Of a stretch of DNA of 64,000 nucleotides, positions 1-12,029 are shown in pieces. The translations under genes were made by a program, and so were the position numbers. This DNA is from Boletus sp. NGJ (lineage: Eukaryota > Basidiomycota > Agaricomycetes > Boletales > Boletaceae), in contig JAGTXK010000014.1 of assembly GCA_019096195.1 (NCBI GenBank), forward strand, positions 124,001 to 188,000. Direction: 5' to 3'. Under the pieces are notes generated by a model, which was given only the letters and a program-made list of their open reading frames with translations, searched no databases and was not told the origin of the DNA. Positions within the stretch are counted from its first letter, which is position 1. Every line of letters starts with the position of its first letter.

Positions 1-3000
1 GTCAAGGTGGCTGACATCCTTGTAGAAATCGCAGACCAAAAAAGATCAGTCTGTATGACAGAGCCTGTGTACTCCCCACAATTCATCCCCCGGCCCCGCT
101 ACACATCCCCTGCTGGTCCTCCTCCCGCTGCTACAGCCACTCCCATAGCCAAACCCCACCCAAACGCGACTGGCATGTTTGCTGGCCAAGGCGCTCCCAT
201 GGAGCTCAACAAAGCATGGGCAGCTGGCATCTGCTACAAGTGCTCGAAGCCATGGCCTTGCGCCAACCACCCCCCATGCCCTCGTCCTCGTCAGGTGAGA
301 GGAATTGTTATCAATGGGCAAGAAGTAGCCCCTGAGATGTTCAAAAGAATAAGGGCGATGATGACAGACGCTGAGCAGGCAGAGCCTGCAATAGAATATG
401 CTCCTGATGTACAGAATGACACGCCTTTTCTCCTTGTATAGTAGATACCAGCTGACCTATTGTACTGTACCTTAAGTTATTGCAAGGAAACCGTTTTGCA
501 GTCCTGAGCAGTGACAAGGCTGAATCAACAGAGGCCTGGGTGAACTTCCCAGAATTAAAAAAAATCACCATCCTAGAGCGTTCCAAGACCAAATGAAAGG
601 TAGTATTCCATCTGTTGGTAAAGAGGGATGATGGACCCAACAACTTGCGGATGATACTGTGAAAACATCCCAAGGAACTCAAATGAAAGGAAGAAACGTC
701 CTCTCGTTCCTGGCTGAACACACTGGACCCTTGGTCCATGTGATGGATGAAGGCTCAGATGGAGCACCCCGATGTTGAACACAGCATCAAACACCTGAAA
801 TCCTTTGTCCATGACATTAGAACGATCGAAGTGTCTTGGAACCTCATTCGGGAGCTCCGAGAAATGATGTCAGAGAATGCATACTGGACACTAAGGGATC
901 TACAAAACCCTCCCCAGTTTCAAAAAGCATCCCCACATGCAACAAAAAGAAACTCTCTCAAGATCCTGGTGAGACTAAGCACCTCAAGCAGAGAGCAGAC
1001 AGAGGTCAAGGCACTCATTGACTCTGGGTGCACCAGATCATTGATCCACGAAGACTTTGTTGCAAAAAAGGGGATCCAAACACACTTGCTGCCCCATGCC
1101 CTGACAGTGTACAATGCCAGAGGCAAAATTGAAAAGTTCATCATTGTCCAACTTCAGATCCAGGATCACAAGGAGCAAATAGCCCTAGCAGTAACCAACT
1201 TGGGGCCAAATACCATCTTCCTAGGACACCACTGGCTAAAAATGCACAATCTGGCCATTGACTGGAAGACTGGATGGATCTCATTCTGGTGCGGAAATGA
1301 CCACGCCACTGCGTCAGTTGATGATGAAGACAACGAGATGGACGAAGACTTTGCCCCTTCACAGGGAGACAGGCTATTCTGGCTAGACAGTGACGAATAC
1401 ATACACAATGTCACCATGGAGGTAGCCATCAAAGACTATGTCCAGAAGAAGAAAATGACCTTTGAGGAGGCAGCACCTGAGTATGTCCACAAGTTCAAGG
1501 ACGTGTTCACAAAAGAGAGCTTCAATGCACTCCCCCCAAGATGCCCATGGGATCATGCAATCGAACTGCTCCCTGGAAATCACAAGGTGGACTGTAAGGT
1601 ATACCCCCTCAACCCAGGAGAGCAAAAAGAGCTTGACGCCTTTCTTGAAGAGAATCTCAAGTCCAGGTGCATATGCCCCTCCAAGTTCCCCTTCACATTG
1701 GCCTTCTTCTTCATCAAGAAGAAGGATGGACACCTCCACCCCGTACAAGACTACTACAAACTCAATGCAGTAACCTGTCGCAATCAATACCCCCTCCCCC
1801 TCATTGCTGAACTCATCAACAAACTAAAAATGGCAAAATACTACACCAAATTTGACATAAGGTGGGGGTATAACAATGTACGAATGGCAGAAGGAGACGA
1901 ATGGAAGGCCGCCTTCCAGACAAACCATGGGCTCTTCGAGCCCCTTGTGATGTTCTTCAGACTCACCAACTCCCCCACAACATTCCAGATGATGATGAAT
2001 ATGTTGTTTAAGGAACTGGTAGACCGAGGCGTAGTGGTCATCTACATCAACGATATCATGATATTCACAAGGACGATAGAGGAGCACTGCAGAGTAGTAC
2101 AAGAGGTGCTACAAATACTACAAGACACCCACCTGTACCTAAGGCATGACAAGTGCGACTTTGAAGTCCAAGAAACTGAATTCCTAGGACTCATCGTCAC
2201 ACAAGACAAGGTCAGGATGGACGCAAAAAAGGTCTCCACCATCGCCAACTGGCCCGTCCTGACATCCAAAAAGACACTCAGAGGTTTCCTCAGATTCCTC
2301 AACTTCTACTGATGCTTCGTCAAGAACTTCGCTATGATAGTGTGCCCACTCAACGCGCTTACATCAGTGAAGAAAGATTTCATCTGGATGGACAACTGTC
2401 AGAAGGCATTTGAAGGCCTTAAGACCACCATCACAAGCGCCCCCACCCTTGCCATGCCCACCAACAACGATCCCTACTGGGTCAAATCTGACAGTTCCAG
2501 CATCAGCATTGGCATAGTACTCTCACAGAAGCACAATGGGACCTGGCACCCCATCACCTTCATCTCCCGTTCCCTCACTGATGCAGAGAGGAACTACCAT
2601 GCAGCGGACCTCAAAATGCTCACGATCATCTACACCCTCAATAAGTGGCGTCAATACCTTCTCGACGCAGCATACCCAGTCAAAATTCTCACCGACCATA
2701 AGAACCTCAAGTTCTTTTGCTGCCCTCAAGACCTCTCTCATCATCAAGCCTGGTGGCAGCAGATCATTCAGGAGTATTCCCTGACCATCACTCACTGCTC
2801 AGGCAAGACAAACCCTGCCAACCCTCTGTCCTGGAGGCCAGACTTTGAAAAGAGGGTGGAACTCAATAACACCGCTCAAACCCTCCTCCCCGGCACCCTT
2901 TTTTCACCACCCTCCTCCCCAGTGTCCATCAGCACAGTCACCCCACCCAGCACTCTCTTGAGAATAATGAAACTACAGTACAAACTCGAGAAATTCACAA

Positions 3001-3211
3001 AAGAAGAACTCACGAGGAACAACACCCACTGGACCAAGAAAGATGGGCTCGTGATGTGGAAGGGCCTCACATACATTCTGAACAACGAAAAGCTATGAGA
3101 AGATATCATTGTAGCCAACCACGACCACCTGATCACGGGACACCCTGGCATGAAATGGATGCGCGACCTCATCATGAGCAAATACTACTGGCCGTCACTC
3201 TGAAGGGATGA
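1..3211 (+). mobile_element. Ty3/Gypsy chromovirus E1, left part (gag end, protease, RT, RNase H, integrase start)
   Basis: Remnant of a Ty3/Gypsy element whose 5' LTR lies before the window. Parts in order: end of Gag with a Cys-rich knuckle (about 7-441), aspartic protease with LIDSGCT (about 1015), reverse transcriptase with the RWGYNNVRMAEGDEWKAAF block (about 1.86 kb) and a YxDD-type box near 2.04 kb, RNase H (about 2.45-2.85 kb), and the HHCC start of integrase (about 3.1 kb). Homology stops sharply near 3204-3211. It is broken in several places and CpG-poor, so older than E2 and E3. The same family resumes at 20924 at the matching point of integrase, so the two are probably halves of one copy. 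Confidence 0.85.
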
Positions 3212-3450
3212 AGCACAGGGTTGCAAGGACACACCGCAGAGACGAGCTGCCTACAAGTGCAGGCAAGCATCGATGAGGAAAGCAGGGTCGCGAAGACACA
3301 CCACGGTGACGAGCAGCTCAGAAAGCCGCAACTCGGAAGTTGGAGAGTCACGTTTACCTATCTGTGACCACGTGACTGTGACCATGACTGTAAGCAATTG
3401 CATGACTTACTGCACCCAGTGCCCCATACCAACTCAGACTCATTCAGCCC
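3212..3450. repeat. Upstream flank of the H3-mimic gene with a two-copy direct repeat
   Basis: Non-Gypsy DNA with normal CpG content. Two imperfect copies of a ~36-bp unit lie at about 3216-3250 and 3283-3318, both beginning CAGGGT and containing GACACACC and GACGAGC. No coding function is recognised. It would serve as the 5' flank of the gene starting at 3451. Confidence 0.5.
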
Positions 3451-5131
3451 ATGGTTCACACAAAACAAACAGCCAAGAAGACAATCGGCGGCACCACTCC
3501 CTGCATCTCCCTCACCAAGCAAGACTCGGTGATCAATTCCATCCCATGTGGAACCACTGTGACCCAGGGTGTCTGAGTCGCCGATTCCCTACTGCTGTCA
3601 TCGACTCTTTAGCTCAATGTACCCGGCACTGTCAGCTCTTGTATCCGACCTAGTCTTGAGGCCTTGTTCGCCTCAGAACAACCTGAAGGCCCACATGATG
3701 GACACAACAATGTGAGTATTCTCTCCTCATGCTTCCCATGTGCATTTCTCATCACCATTCAAGTTTTGTCACATGTGCACCAATGGTGGTGAGCTGTGGT
3801 GATGCAATGTTTGTGTGCACTCTGCATGCAAGAAGTGCATCTTTGTCCCACCCAAATATCTCGCAGTCATCAAGCACAAGAATGTTAAGTTTATTTGTCT
3901 TTCCTGCCATCTGAAGGACGATGCCAAGACCAAGACAGTGATGCCCTACATGGTAAGTATGTCTCTCCATCTGCCAGCAGTACATCCTAACCACATTACA
4001 GGCCTTCTATCAGGACAGGAACCCTGTGCTCCCTCAACCGCCCCAAGTACATGGCTGTTTCGAGTTATCGTCAAAGTCGTTCGTACAAGCACAAACAACT
4101 GTTGTTGTCCACTTCCGCCTCAAGAGCATACCCGCCAAAGGCCCAGTCAACATGCTCTATGATTTCCTTCAGCCATATTTCATTCGCACTGGCGGATTTT
4201 CGACAAAGGACGTGCCATTCGATTTGGGAAGCAAAGGGAAGCGAAAGACCTATAAGAAGAATGCCACCAAAGTAGCCAATAGCATTCTTGCTATGTCTCC
4301 CTCTACGGTAGTTTTCACAATATCCACGCACACCGACAACGATCGAGGTGATCTGTTTGCCGGCCAAGAGGGTGATAAAGCCATGACTGCCGATATTCAG
4401 GAGGTAAGTTCCTGATTCTATAGCCACCACAACTCTGATAACCATTCACAGTTCTTTGATGTACTACTCAGTCCATTCAAGCATGTCACCCATTCTGCGA
4501 TTTTGTACATGCTCAGTTGTGGACAGTACATCCACCACTCTGAGAGTGGCACTGAATTTATGAAGGCTGTTGCCAAGTGAGTCAGTCAACTTTGTCATGA
4601 CTATGACACTGATAATATCATTACAGACTCGGCCTTTCCACATCAATTGCATTCAATGCACGCTGTTTCCATCCCTCCATGGCATGGGCCTTTCTTGTCA
4701 TGCTCACCAAACTAGTTGTTCTTCAAGGTCACTCGTTTGAAGATGCAGTACCAGTTACGTTGAGCAAATCGAATGGTCTGGATCGCCATTCTGGAGTTTT
4801 CCTCCTCCATCTCTCTCCAGACTACAAGTTTATCAACACGAGATGATATCTCTGGAGTCATCAGGATTACCGTCCTTGGGGCAAAGATCTCCCTATACAG
4901 TGTCCGAGCTGTGGTGTCCCACAAGAAAGGTGGAATCAAACCACCACGTGCAAAGGCTACCTATTTCAATGCCACAATCCCCGTTGTTTGGGTGATGGAA
5001 AACAAACTGGTCCCTACACCCTGGAGGTGAAGAAACTGAAGCGGATCACTATCCTTCCCCATGGCAAATCAGAGACATCAGTGTGGACAATGAAGCACTT
5101 GCACACTATTCCTGTAGATCATACTTTTTAA
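3451..5131 (+). pseudogene. Histone H3-tail-mimic / PHD-like / caspase-CHAT-like protein gene, five exons, decayed
   Basis: Exons 3451-3711, 3764-3952, 4002-4403, 4452-4576 and 4627-5131 are joined by GTRAGT...AG introns of 52, 49, 48 and 50 bp, and the frame holds across all of them to TAA at 5129. The N-terminus MVHTKQTAKKTIGG copies the H3 tail (ARTKQTARKSTGG); the H at the R2 position is CAC, one CpG transition from CGC. Exon 2 encodes a PHD-like finger: CHMC, NGGEL, CNVC, ACKKC, then FICLSCH. Exons 3-4 carry STHTDNDRGDLFAG and ILYMLSCGQ, which resemble the His and Cys motifs of caspase/CHAT peptidases; FNA, FHPS and RHSGVFL follow. Exon 5 has CPSC and further Cys near the C-terminus, a possible zinc ribbon. 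Four in-frame stops (TGA 3574, TAG 3610, one TGA in exon 2, one TGA in exon 5) mark a pseudogene; the TGAs fit CGA decay. Cellular role unknown; the peptidase reading is motif inference. Confidence 0.75.
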
Positions 5132-5194
5132 ATGTTGTCACTACACATATAGTACAGTACATGTCTTTGATCCAATTAACCTTATGAAGCTAAG
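5132..5194. other. 3' flank of the H3-mimic gene, target site of E2
   Basis: A short AT-rich stretch after the stop codon. It ends in CTAAG (5190-5194), which is repeated at 20108-20112 after the 3' LTR of E2 and marks the E2 insertion point. Confidence 0.8.
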
Positions 5195-5361
5195 TGAAAC
5201 AAATTGGACGTTTTTCCCTTATTTAACGTAGTTAGCTAACACCTAGACGATCCCACGAACGCCTTACGTAGTTACCTTATACCTAGACCTTACATCTAGA
5301 CCCCACGTTACACATTAGTCAGCCTACGTCACAACCCTATACCCATAGAACAGGCTAGACC
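5195..5361 (+). repeat. E2 5' LTR, first part
   Basis: Matches the start of the 3' LTR (19747 onward) with about four differences. It ends at the AGACC target site (5357-5361) where E3 inserted, and the LTR resumes at 11823. Confidence 0.95.
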
Positions 5362-5846
5362 TGTAATAATATAGGAAATTTTCAAACTTTTCAAAACACT
5401 CACTTACTTTTCATTTTCTTCACCTCTTTTCTTCATAAGTCACGTGACTGTGCACGTGACCGTGGAAACACATCACATGATAGGTCTAGAACCTATGACA
5501 TCATATGACATCATACCTCATGTGATCCACGCCTCTTTAATTTCCGCTCTTCTCACACAGCCCCATTAATCTCCGTCTTACCATACGTAGTAATTTATCA
5601 CATGCACAGCCTGGTCCGTGCGCACTTCTCATCATGTATATAAACTAGCACTTAGACGACTGGTATCCCCAGTCTAATCCACTTGTATCTTCCTCCAATA
5701 ACCTATTAGCTTCGGCCATCGGTCGTCGTAGGGTTAGGAATATCCAGGACTAAGACTCTCCCACCTGATTCGTTCAGCCAGGACTCGTGTAGCCTGCAAA
5801 GTAGTTCCGAGCCTTGTGGTTTGTTTTCCGAAAGGGATTCATAACA
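5362..5846 (+). repeat. E3 5' LTR
   Basis: 485 bp, about 97% identical to 11330-11817. It contains TATATAAA at 5637 and the predicted R start at 5670. Related solo LTRs occur at 36909, 47866 and 49687. Confidence 0.95.
5637..5681 (+). promoter_or_regulatory. E3 core promoter: TATA box and predicted transcript start
   Basis: TATATAA begins at 5637. CAGTCTAATCCA (5670-5681) begins exactly 33 nt downstream and is complementary to the PBS at 5849-5860, which marks it as the likely 5' end of the RNA. Confidence 0.7.
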
Positions 5847-5848
5847 CT

Positions 5849-5860
5849 TGGATTAGACTG
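5849..5860 (+). promoter_or_regulatory. E3 primer-binding site, complementary to the element's own R
   Basis: TGGATTAGACTG, two bases after the LTR end, is a 12-nt perfect complement of 5670-5681 in the same LTR. Pairing stops on both sides. This is the self-priming arrangement known for Tf1 and sushi-type elements. Confidence 0.75.
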
Positions 5861-5976
5861 CTATACACAACGCTCGGACTCCAGAGCTAAGGAGATATAC
5901 GCGGGCCCAGCGTTTTAAGGGACATCTGCATAGTATTCACCACTTGACGGTGACGAGAAAAGAACTCGCCGAAACT

Positions 5977-6157
5977 CTTGCATATACGCTCGTCCGGCGT
6001 ACTAAATAAGGATAACGTTGCTGCCGGGCATAGTGCACTAGCCCCACTTCTCAGGTGGTTGCCGACTTGAGCGTACGCTGGTTCTACGATAGTGAACCCA
6101 GGTTCTCGTGATTACCTGTGACGTCACGAAGTAGCGTTAAGGAGATTTATCTCGCCT
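5977..6157 (+). other. E3 conserved leader RNA region with covarying hairpin
   Basis: Untranslated leader sharing long blocks with the leaders of E2, E6 and E7 (CTTGCATATACGCTCGTCCG, GATAACGTTGCT, GCACTAGCCCC). A hairpin pairs CTCAGG (6050-6055) with CTTGAG (6066-6071) around a 10-nt loop. An outer helix CACTA (6036-6040) / TAGTG (6090-6094) encloses it. Confidence 0.65.
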
Positions 6158-6460
6158 TTCTCCCATGCTACACCTGCTTGTAGTAAAAGCAGTCATCCTC
6201 CGGTCCCCCATCACCGTTGCCCATCATTTTCAACGACCTCTACTTCGACTCCTACGAAGGCGTAGGAACCCCAGAACCGGATTGTAAGATATCTGGTAGT
6301 AAGGTTCTGAAAGAAGACCGACGCAGGAAAAGGAAAACTTATATCAGAAACCCCGACAAAGTCAGACCTCTTCGCCCCTCCTCCGCATTCGCACTCTACC
6401 GCATTCAATACTTCCGCTCCTACCTTCGCCCCACATCACTTCTAAAACCAAACCCTCAAT

Positions 6461-7520
6461 ATGTCTAGAGTCGACATTGACGAACTCGTCCAAAAACTCG
6501 CCGACCTTACTCAGGAACGCGACAAGGAAAATATCACAAAGAAAATCGCTGATCCTGGGAAATGGGACGGCACAAGGTCATCCTTCCGCCCCTGGTGGAT
6601 AAAGCTCCGTCTCTGGGTTGACGCCCAGAAATGGAAAAATAACAAGATCATGGACATCGCTGTCCTCTCCCGTCTCGAAGGAAAAGCGGAATCCTTCGCA
6701 CAATTGATCATGGAGCATTACCTCGATGAGGAAGCCACCATCGAGACGGACGCAAACGGGGCTTTATTACCGGCAAAAGGAGCCGATGCTTGGCCCACTT
6801 GGAATAGGTTACAGGAGCAGATCAAAACCCACTTCTGTATCGATACCTTGGCCCACGAGTCATTAAGGAAACTCGAGGCCTTGAAACAAAACGGTCACCC
6901 TATTGACCTATTCCTACAACAGATTTGAGATCTTGAGAAAAGAGTCGTATATCGACGATCACCACGCTGAAGTTCTACTGAAAAAGGCGGTAGACTTCAA
7001 AATCTACGAACGATCTCGTTTGAACAGCCCTGCCCGCAATTTTGACTACGAAGACCTAGTCATAAACTATAGAACAATAGGTCGGGCATTCGAACAGATT
7101 GCGAATGAGCGTGGCCCCCCTCATAGATCTCAACCCCCACGTTCCTCATTTCCTCCTCCCCGTGGGCAACCCCCACACAATTCATATCGCCCAACCTACA
7201 CGGCAGTAGGAACACAACCGGGTCGCGGTGCGCCCATGGAAATAGGTGTCCAGCAGGCTGGACCTTCCAAGGAAACCAGAACCTGTTTCCACTGTGGCAA
7301 ACCCGGCCACATTAAACCTAACTGCCCCATGAACCCTTTCAAACGGACTGGTCATCCACCTATGCAACGCCAGATTTGGGACTGGAACCAAGGCTCGTAC
7401 ATCGAGCAAACTCAGGGAGAAAACGAGTATCCCTCTTTTTTTAACGAAACCCAATCTCGCGCATACGCACAACTGACCACTCCCGCAACCTCCCGTCAGC
7501 TACAGCGGCACCAAGTGTAG
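6461..7520 (+). pseudogene. E3 gag
   Basis: Gag of E3. It starts MSRVDIDELVQKLADLTQ and has a capsid-like segment with the WDGTRSSFRPWW block. Near the C-terminus (about 7285-7330) is a canonical CCHC zinc knuckle, CFHCGKPGHIKPNC, the nucleic-acid-binding part. It precedes pol on the same strand. It is a broken copy. Confidence 0.85.
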
Positions 7521-7619
7521 CAGCAAGGACCTATGTTTCCGATGAGGCGGAAGCATACTATAGAGACAAATTTCGAGGTGGAAGCAAAAGCCCGAGCTGC
7601 ACAGGCTTTAAATGGACAG

Positions 7620-10600
7620 CGCCAATGAGTACAGAGGGAACTCAGCGGCAAGAACTTTCTTCTTCTTTTTCATCTTCTCTTACGACATGTACAAGTACCG
7701 ATTTTCCTATCTCCGATCTCTCCGCTGTACTACGTAAACTATCAATGAAATCTGCGAGGGCGTCTCAATTGAGCGCGGCACCAGAATTAAGTGTACTTAA
7801 TTCCCTCGTAAAACAACAAAAAATATCGAATATCTATAAACCCACAAAGGTCACGTTAAACCAAGCATCTACACTTTCCTATGGTGGAGAATTTTCACTC
7901 GAAACCATAGTATCGTGCAACGTTAACGGCCAGTGGTCGCGTTACCGTTTCCAGTCCCTCCTGGATTCGGGAGCGTCGCATACTTTCATAGATCAGGACT
8001 ATGTAAAACGTCACGGAATACCTTTTTATACCATCGACAACCCCATTAAGATACATAATGCTGACGGTTCGGAAGGAGCAATCGGACCGATCCGTCACGC
8101 GGTAACACTGATGGTGGAAATAGAAGGACACTACGAAGTCATAGACGCGTACATATCTAAATTAGGAACTCATCGAATGATCATCGGGTATGACTGGCTA
8201 TATCGTCATAACCCTGACATCGATTGGGTAAAACAGACAATCACGTTTCCTCGTTGTACCTCCTACTGTAAAATTATGGGCCTAGGACCCACTTCCTCTT
8301 ACGAAGCCGGCCCAACTACGTACAATAGAAGAAGGACTTAAAGAAAAGGTTCCATTAACTTATCACGAATTTCTAGATGTCTTTTCGGAGAAAGAATCTC
8401 AAAGGATGCCTTTACGAAAACACTGGGATCATGCAATCGATCTCAAAGAAGACTTCATCCCCAAGAAAGGACGTGTTATTCCCCTTTCGGACATCGAGAT
8501 GGAAGAAGTCAGAACGTTCATCGAAAAGGAAGTCAAAAAGGGTTATGTCAAACCCTCCAAATCTCCACAGACATCTCCCGTCTTCTTCATTCCTAAAAAA
8601 GACGGCAAAAAACGAATGGTTATGGACTACCGCTATTTAAACGAAGGAACGATCAAGAATTCCTATCCACTCCCTCTTATCCCGCAGTTAATTGATCGAC
8701 TCAAAAACGCGGATCTATTTACGGCTATGGATCTCCGATGGGGATATAACAATGTCCGCATCAAAGAAGGCGATGAATGGAAAGCGGCATTCGTTACCCC
8801 TATTGGAGCATACGAACCTACCGTTATGTACTTCGGTCTTACGAACTCTCCCCCCACGTTTCAAACGATGATGAACGATATATTTAACGACATGTATGCG
8901 GTAGTCGTCATCTACATCGACGACGTTATGATATTCACATCAAAAAAGACAAAAGAACAACACGAAGAAGTTGTAAAGGAAGTTTTACGCCGTCTCCGCG
9001 AAAACGACCTTTACGTAAAACCAGAAAAGTGTACCTTCTCGGCAGAAAAAGTAGATTTCTTAGGGATGGTGGTATCTAAAGAGGGGGTAGAAATGCAGTC
9101 GAAGAAAGTAGCTGGGGTCATGGATTGGCCAATTCCTACTCGCTTGAAGCAACTTCAAGGCTTTCTCGGACTCTGTAATTATTATAGACGATTCATAGAA
9201 GGCTTCGCACAAATCGCGCGACCCTTGAACGATCTTACCAAGAAAGACGTTCCATTCAAATGGGGTCCAGATCAACAAGAAGCATTCACAAACTTAAAAA
9301 GAAAATTTACGGAAGCGCCACTTCTCGCGTATCCTAATCGCGATCAAGAAATGCGCGTGGAAACCGATGCCTCGGACATCGCCACGGGAGCAGTGCTCTC
9401 CACCTTATGCAATGACGAGTAACTGGCGACCAGTCGCCTTTATCTCTCACTCTTTTGACAGCGCAGAGCGCAACTATCCGATTTACGATAAAGAATTACT
9501 TGCAGTAATTCGCGCCTTAGAAGAATGGCGCCATTATTTAATTGGTCGCGAAAGGTTTGAAATCTGGACTGACCATAAAAATCTAGAATATTGGAAGAAG
9601 CCTCAAACGCTTAGCGGACGTCAAGCACGTTGGCATGCGCTTCTTCAAGAATTTAATTATTCTTTCGTATACAAACCTGGATCGTCCAATGGGAGAGCTG
9701 ACGCTCTATCTCGACGACCAGATCACGGTGACGCAGTTGTAGATCACAATCAAAACGTCACCGTTCTCCCTCCTTCTATATTTATAAATCACGTTTCTCT
9801 TTCTTCCGATCTCATGACAAAAATACAAAAAGAATCTAAAAAACATAACGTCGATGCTATAAACAATTTCCTTTTCTACTCAGAACTTAATCTATTCAAA
9901 AACGAAAAAGATCAAATCTACGTACCTGAATCTCTACGTACCGAAATCATTACGTTATGTCATGATTCGCCTATTGCAGGACACGGCGGTCATTCTAAAA
10001 CTATACATACTCTTTCTCGATATTTCTCGTGGCCAGGAGTCACAAAGGACGTAAAAACTTATGTAGATCACTGCCAAGTGTGCGCCCTCACGAAGGGTAA
10101 GCAAAATGCACCGGCAGGAAAAGTCATCCCTCTTCCCGCAGCAAAAAGACCATGGGAAGATCTTATCAGTAGATTTCATTACAGGCTTACCGCCATCACA
10201 ATCCTTTACCGCTATCTGTGTCGTTGTGGACAGATTCTCAAAAGAAGTTATTTTTATACCAACTTACGATACATGTTCCTTCAAAGACCTCTTGCTATTT
10301 TATTTAGAGACCATGTTTGGTCAACACATGGACTCCCCTCTACCCTCGTATCAGATCGAGGACCACAATTCGTTTCTGCTTTCACCCAGGAGCTTTGTAA
10401 GCTTCTTGGCATAAAACAAAAAATCTCTACGGCATACCATCCGCAAACGGACGGGCAAACCGAACGCGTTAATCAGAGGATCTCGAACAGTATCTCCGTG
10501 CACGTATGCCGGAAAGAAACAAAACGACTGGGTCGAATGGCTGAAGTTAGCCCAATTCTCTCACAACAACACCGTCACTACGGCTAGCCACTGGAGAAAT

Positions 10601-11310
10601 CCCCTTCAAAGTCACACGAAACTACGTACCACGTATGGGTTTCGAAGGGAATCTCTCACGGGTTTTGCAGACGAAATTGGGCAGTAACCATAAGGAGATT
10701 GAAGAAGCGCTGGAAGCTACACGCGAGAGGATGATCACCTCTTCCGATAAAAAACGATCAACTTCGGCACCAGAATATTCTATTGGCCAGCAAGTCTGGC
10801 TTTCAACAGATAAATTAAAACTTCCTTACACGGCGAAGAAACTCACCCAAAAATGGATTGGTCCCTACGCTATCACTCGGGTTCTTCCTAACGCCGTAAC
10901 GCTCAAACTACCTCATTCTGTTCACATCCATCCAACTGTGAACATTTCTCGCGTCAAACCATATCGAGACACGCTGCCTGGACAGCCTAAATCTCGTCCC
11001 GACGCTATAGAAGTCGACGAAGAAGGTGAAGAGCAGTTTGAAGTTGATTAGATCGCCGCTTCCAGGATGAAGAAGAGGCAAACTAGAATATCTGGTCCAT
11101 TGGAAGGGCTATGATGAAACCGATCGTACCTGGGAATCTGAAGACATTCACGTACCACTGCACCGCGATGCAGTTCAAGATTTCCATCGTCTCAATCCTT
11201 CCGCACCACGCAAGCTTCGTGGATCTATCTACTCTCAGCCTTCGCTTCCTTATTCTCGCCTTATGAAAACTTCACCGAAAACGAAAAAACAACGACTCGC
11301 CTGGAATTCG
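7620..11310 (+). pseudogene. E3 pol with chromodomain
   Basis: Domains in order: aspartic protease with LLDSGASHTFID (about 7.95 kb); reverse transcriptase (about 8.55-9.1 kb) with VVIYIDDVMIF; RNase H (about 9.35-9.75 kb) with ETDASDIATG and WTDHKNLEY; integrase with the H2C2 zinc finger (about 9.96-10.1 kb) and the SDRGPQF and AYHPQTDGQTERVNQ blocks (about 10.35-10.5 kb); a C-terminal HPTVNISRVKPY region; and a chromodomain (about 11.08-11.22 kb) with YLVHWKGYDETDRTWE, which in chromoviruses directs integration to modified chromatin. Broken in a few places. Confidence 0.9.
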
Positions 11311-11316
11311 AGTCTT

Positions 11317-11329
11317 AAAGAGGGGGTAG
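11317..11329 (+). promoter_or_regulatory. E3 polypurine tract
   Basis: AAAGAGGGGGTAG lies directly before the 3' LTR, the expected plus-strand primer position. Confidence 0.85.
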
Positions 11330-11817
11330 TGTAATAATATGGGAAATTTTCAAACTTTTCAAAACGCTCACTTACTTTTCATCTTCTTCACCTCGTCTTC
11401 TTCATCAGTCACGTGACTGTGCACGTGACCGTGGGAACACATCACATGATAGGTCTAGAACCTATGACGTCATATGACATCATACCTCATGTGATCCACG
11501 ACCTCTTTAATTTCCGCTCTTCTCACACAGCCCCATTAATCTCCGTCTTACCATACGTAGTAATTTATCACACGCACAGCCTGGTCCGTGCGCACTTCTC
11601 CCTCATGTATATACACTAGCACTTTGACGACTGGTATCCCCAGTCTAATCCACTTGTATCTTCCTCCAACAACCTATTAGCTTCGGCCATCGGTCGTCGT
11701 AGGGTTGGGAATATCCAGGACTAAGACTCTCCCACCTGATTCGTTCAGCCAGGACTCGTGTAGCCTGCAAAGCAGTTCCGAGCCTTGTGGTTTGTTTTCC
11801 GAAAGGGATTCATAACA
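11330..11817 (+). repeat. E3 3' LTR
   Basis: 488 bp, TGTAATAATATGGG...CATAACA, followed by the second AGACC target copy (11818-11822), after which the E2 LTR resumes. Confidence 0.95.
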
Positions 11818-12016
11818 AGACCCCACTACGTCACTCTACATCATAGAGAACATTCTAGTAGGTTCCATGACTGGCCCTAAGCTGGTCCGTGCTCGATACA
11901 TTAGGGTATATAAGGTAGCGTACAAACGCCTGTATTCCCTAATCTTGGAATTCCTCTTCTCTCTCTCGGATTACGCTCTTTGCGTCCCTTGAGATATTGA
12001 GGTTTGTTTCCTTTCA
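11818..12016 (+). repeat. E2 5' LTR, second part
   Basis: AGACC (11818-11822) is the duplicated target of E3. 11823-12016 completes the E2 LTR and carries its core promoter and R region, ending CTTTCA. Confidence 0.95.
11907..11952 (+). promoter_or_regulatory. E2 core promoter: TATA box and predicted transcript start
   Basis: TATATAA at 11907. TAATCTTGGAATT (11940-11952) starts 33 nt downstream and is the perfect complement of the PBS at 12017-12029. Confidence 0.7.
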
Positions 12017-12029
12017 AATTCCAAGATTA
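12017..12029 (+). promoter_or_regulatory. E2 primer-binding site, complementary to the element's own R
   Basis: AATTCCAAGATTA follows the LTR with no gap. It is a 13-nt perfect reverse complement of 11940-11952, with pairing ending on both sides. This points to self-priming rather than tRNA priming. Confidence 0.8.

Larger units (their letters stand above)
5362..11817 (+). mobile_element. Ty3/Gypsy chromovirus E3, full-length copy inside the E2 LTR
   Basis: Flanked by TSD AGACC (5357-5361 and 11818-11822). LTRs of 485 and 488 bp run TGTAATAATAT...TTCATAACA. Order: 5' LTR, PBS, structured leader, gag with a canonical CCHC knuckle, protease, RT, RNase H, integrase, GPY/F-like region, chromodomain, polypurine tract, 3' LTR. 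LTRs differ by about 14 substitutions and 3 small indels, so its age is close to that of E2. Coding frames are broken in a few places. Gag and LTR are unrelated to E2, but the leader is clearly shared. Confidence 0.95.

Noticed and set aside
3204-3211. hAT-like insertion because of an 8-bp direct repeat
   Set aside because: No terminal inverted repeats or transposase are found at the segment edges; the repeat alone does not identify the mechanism.
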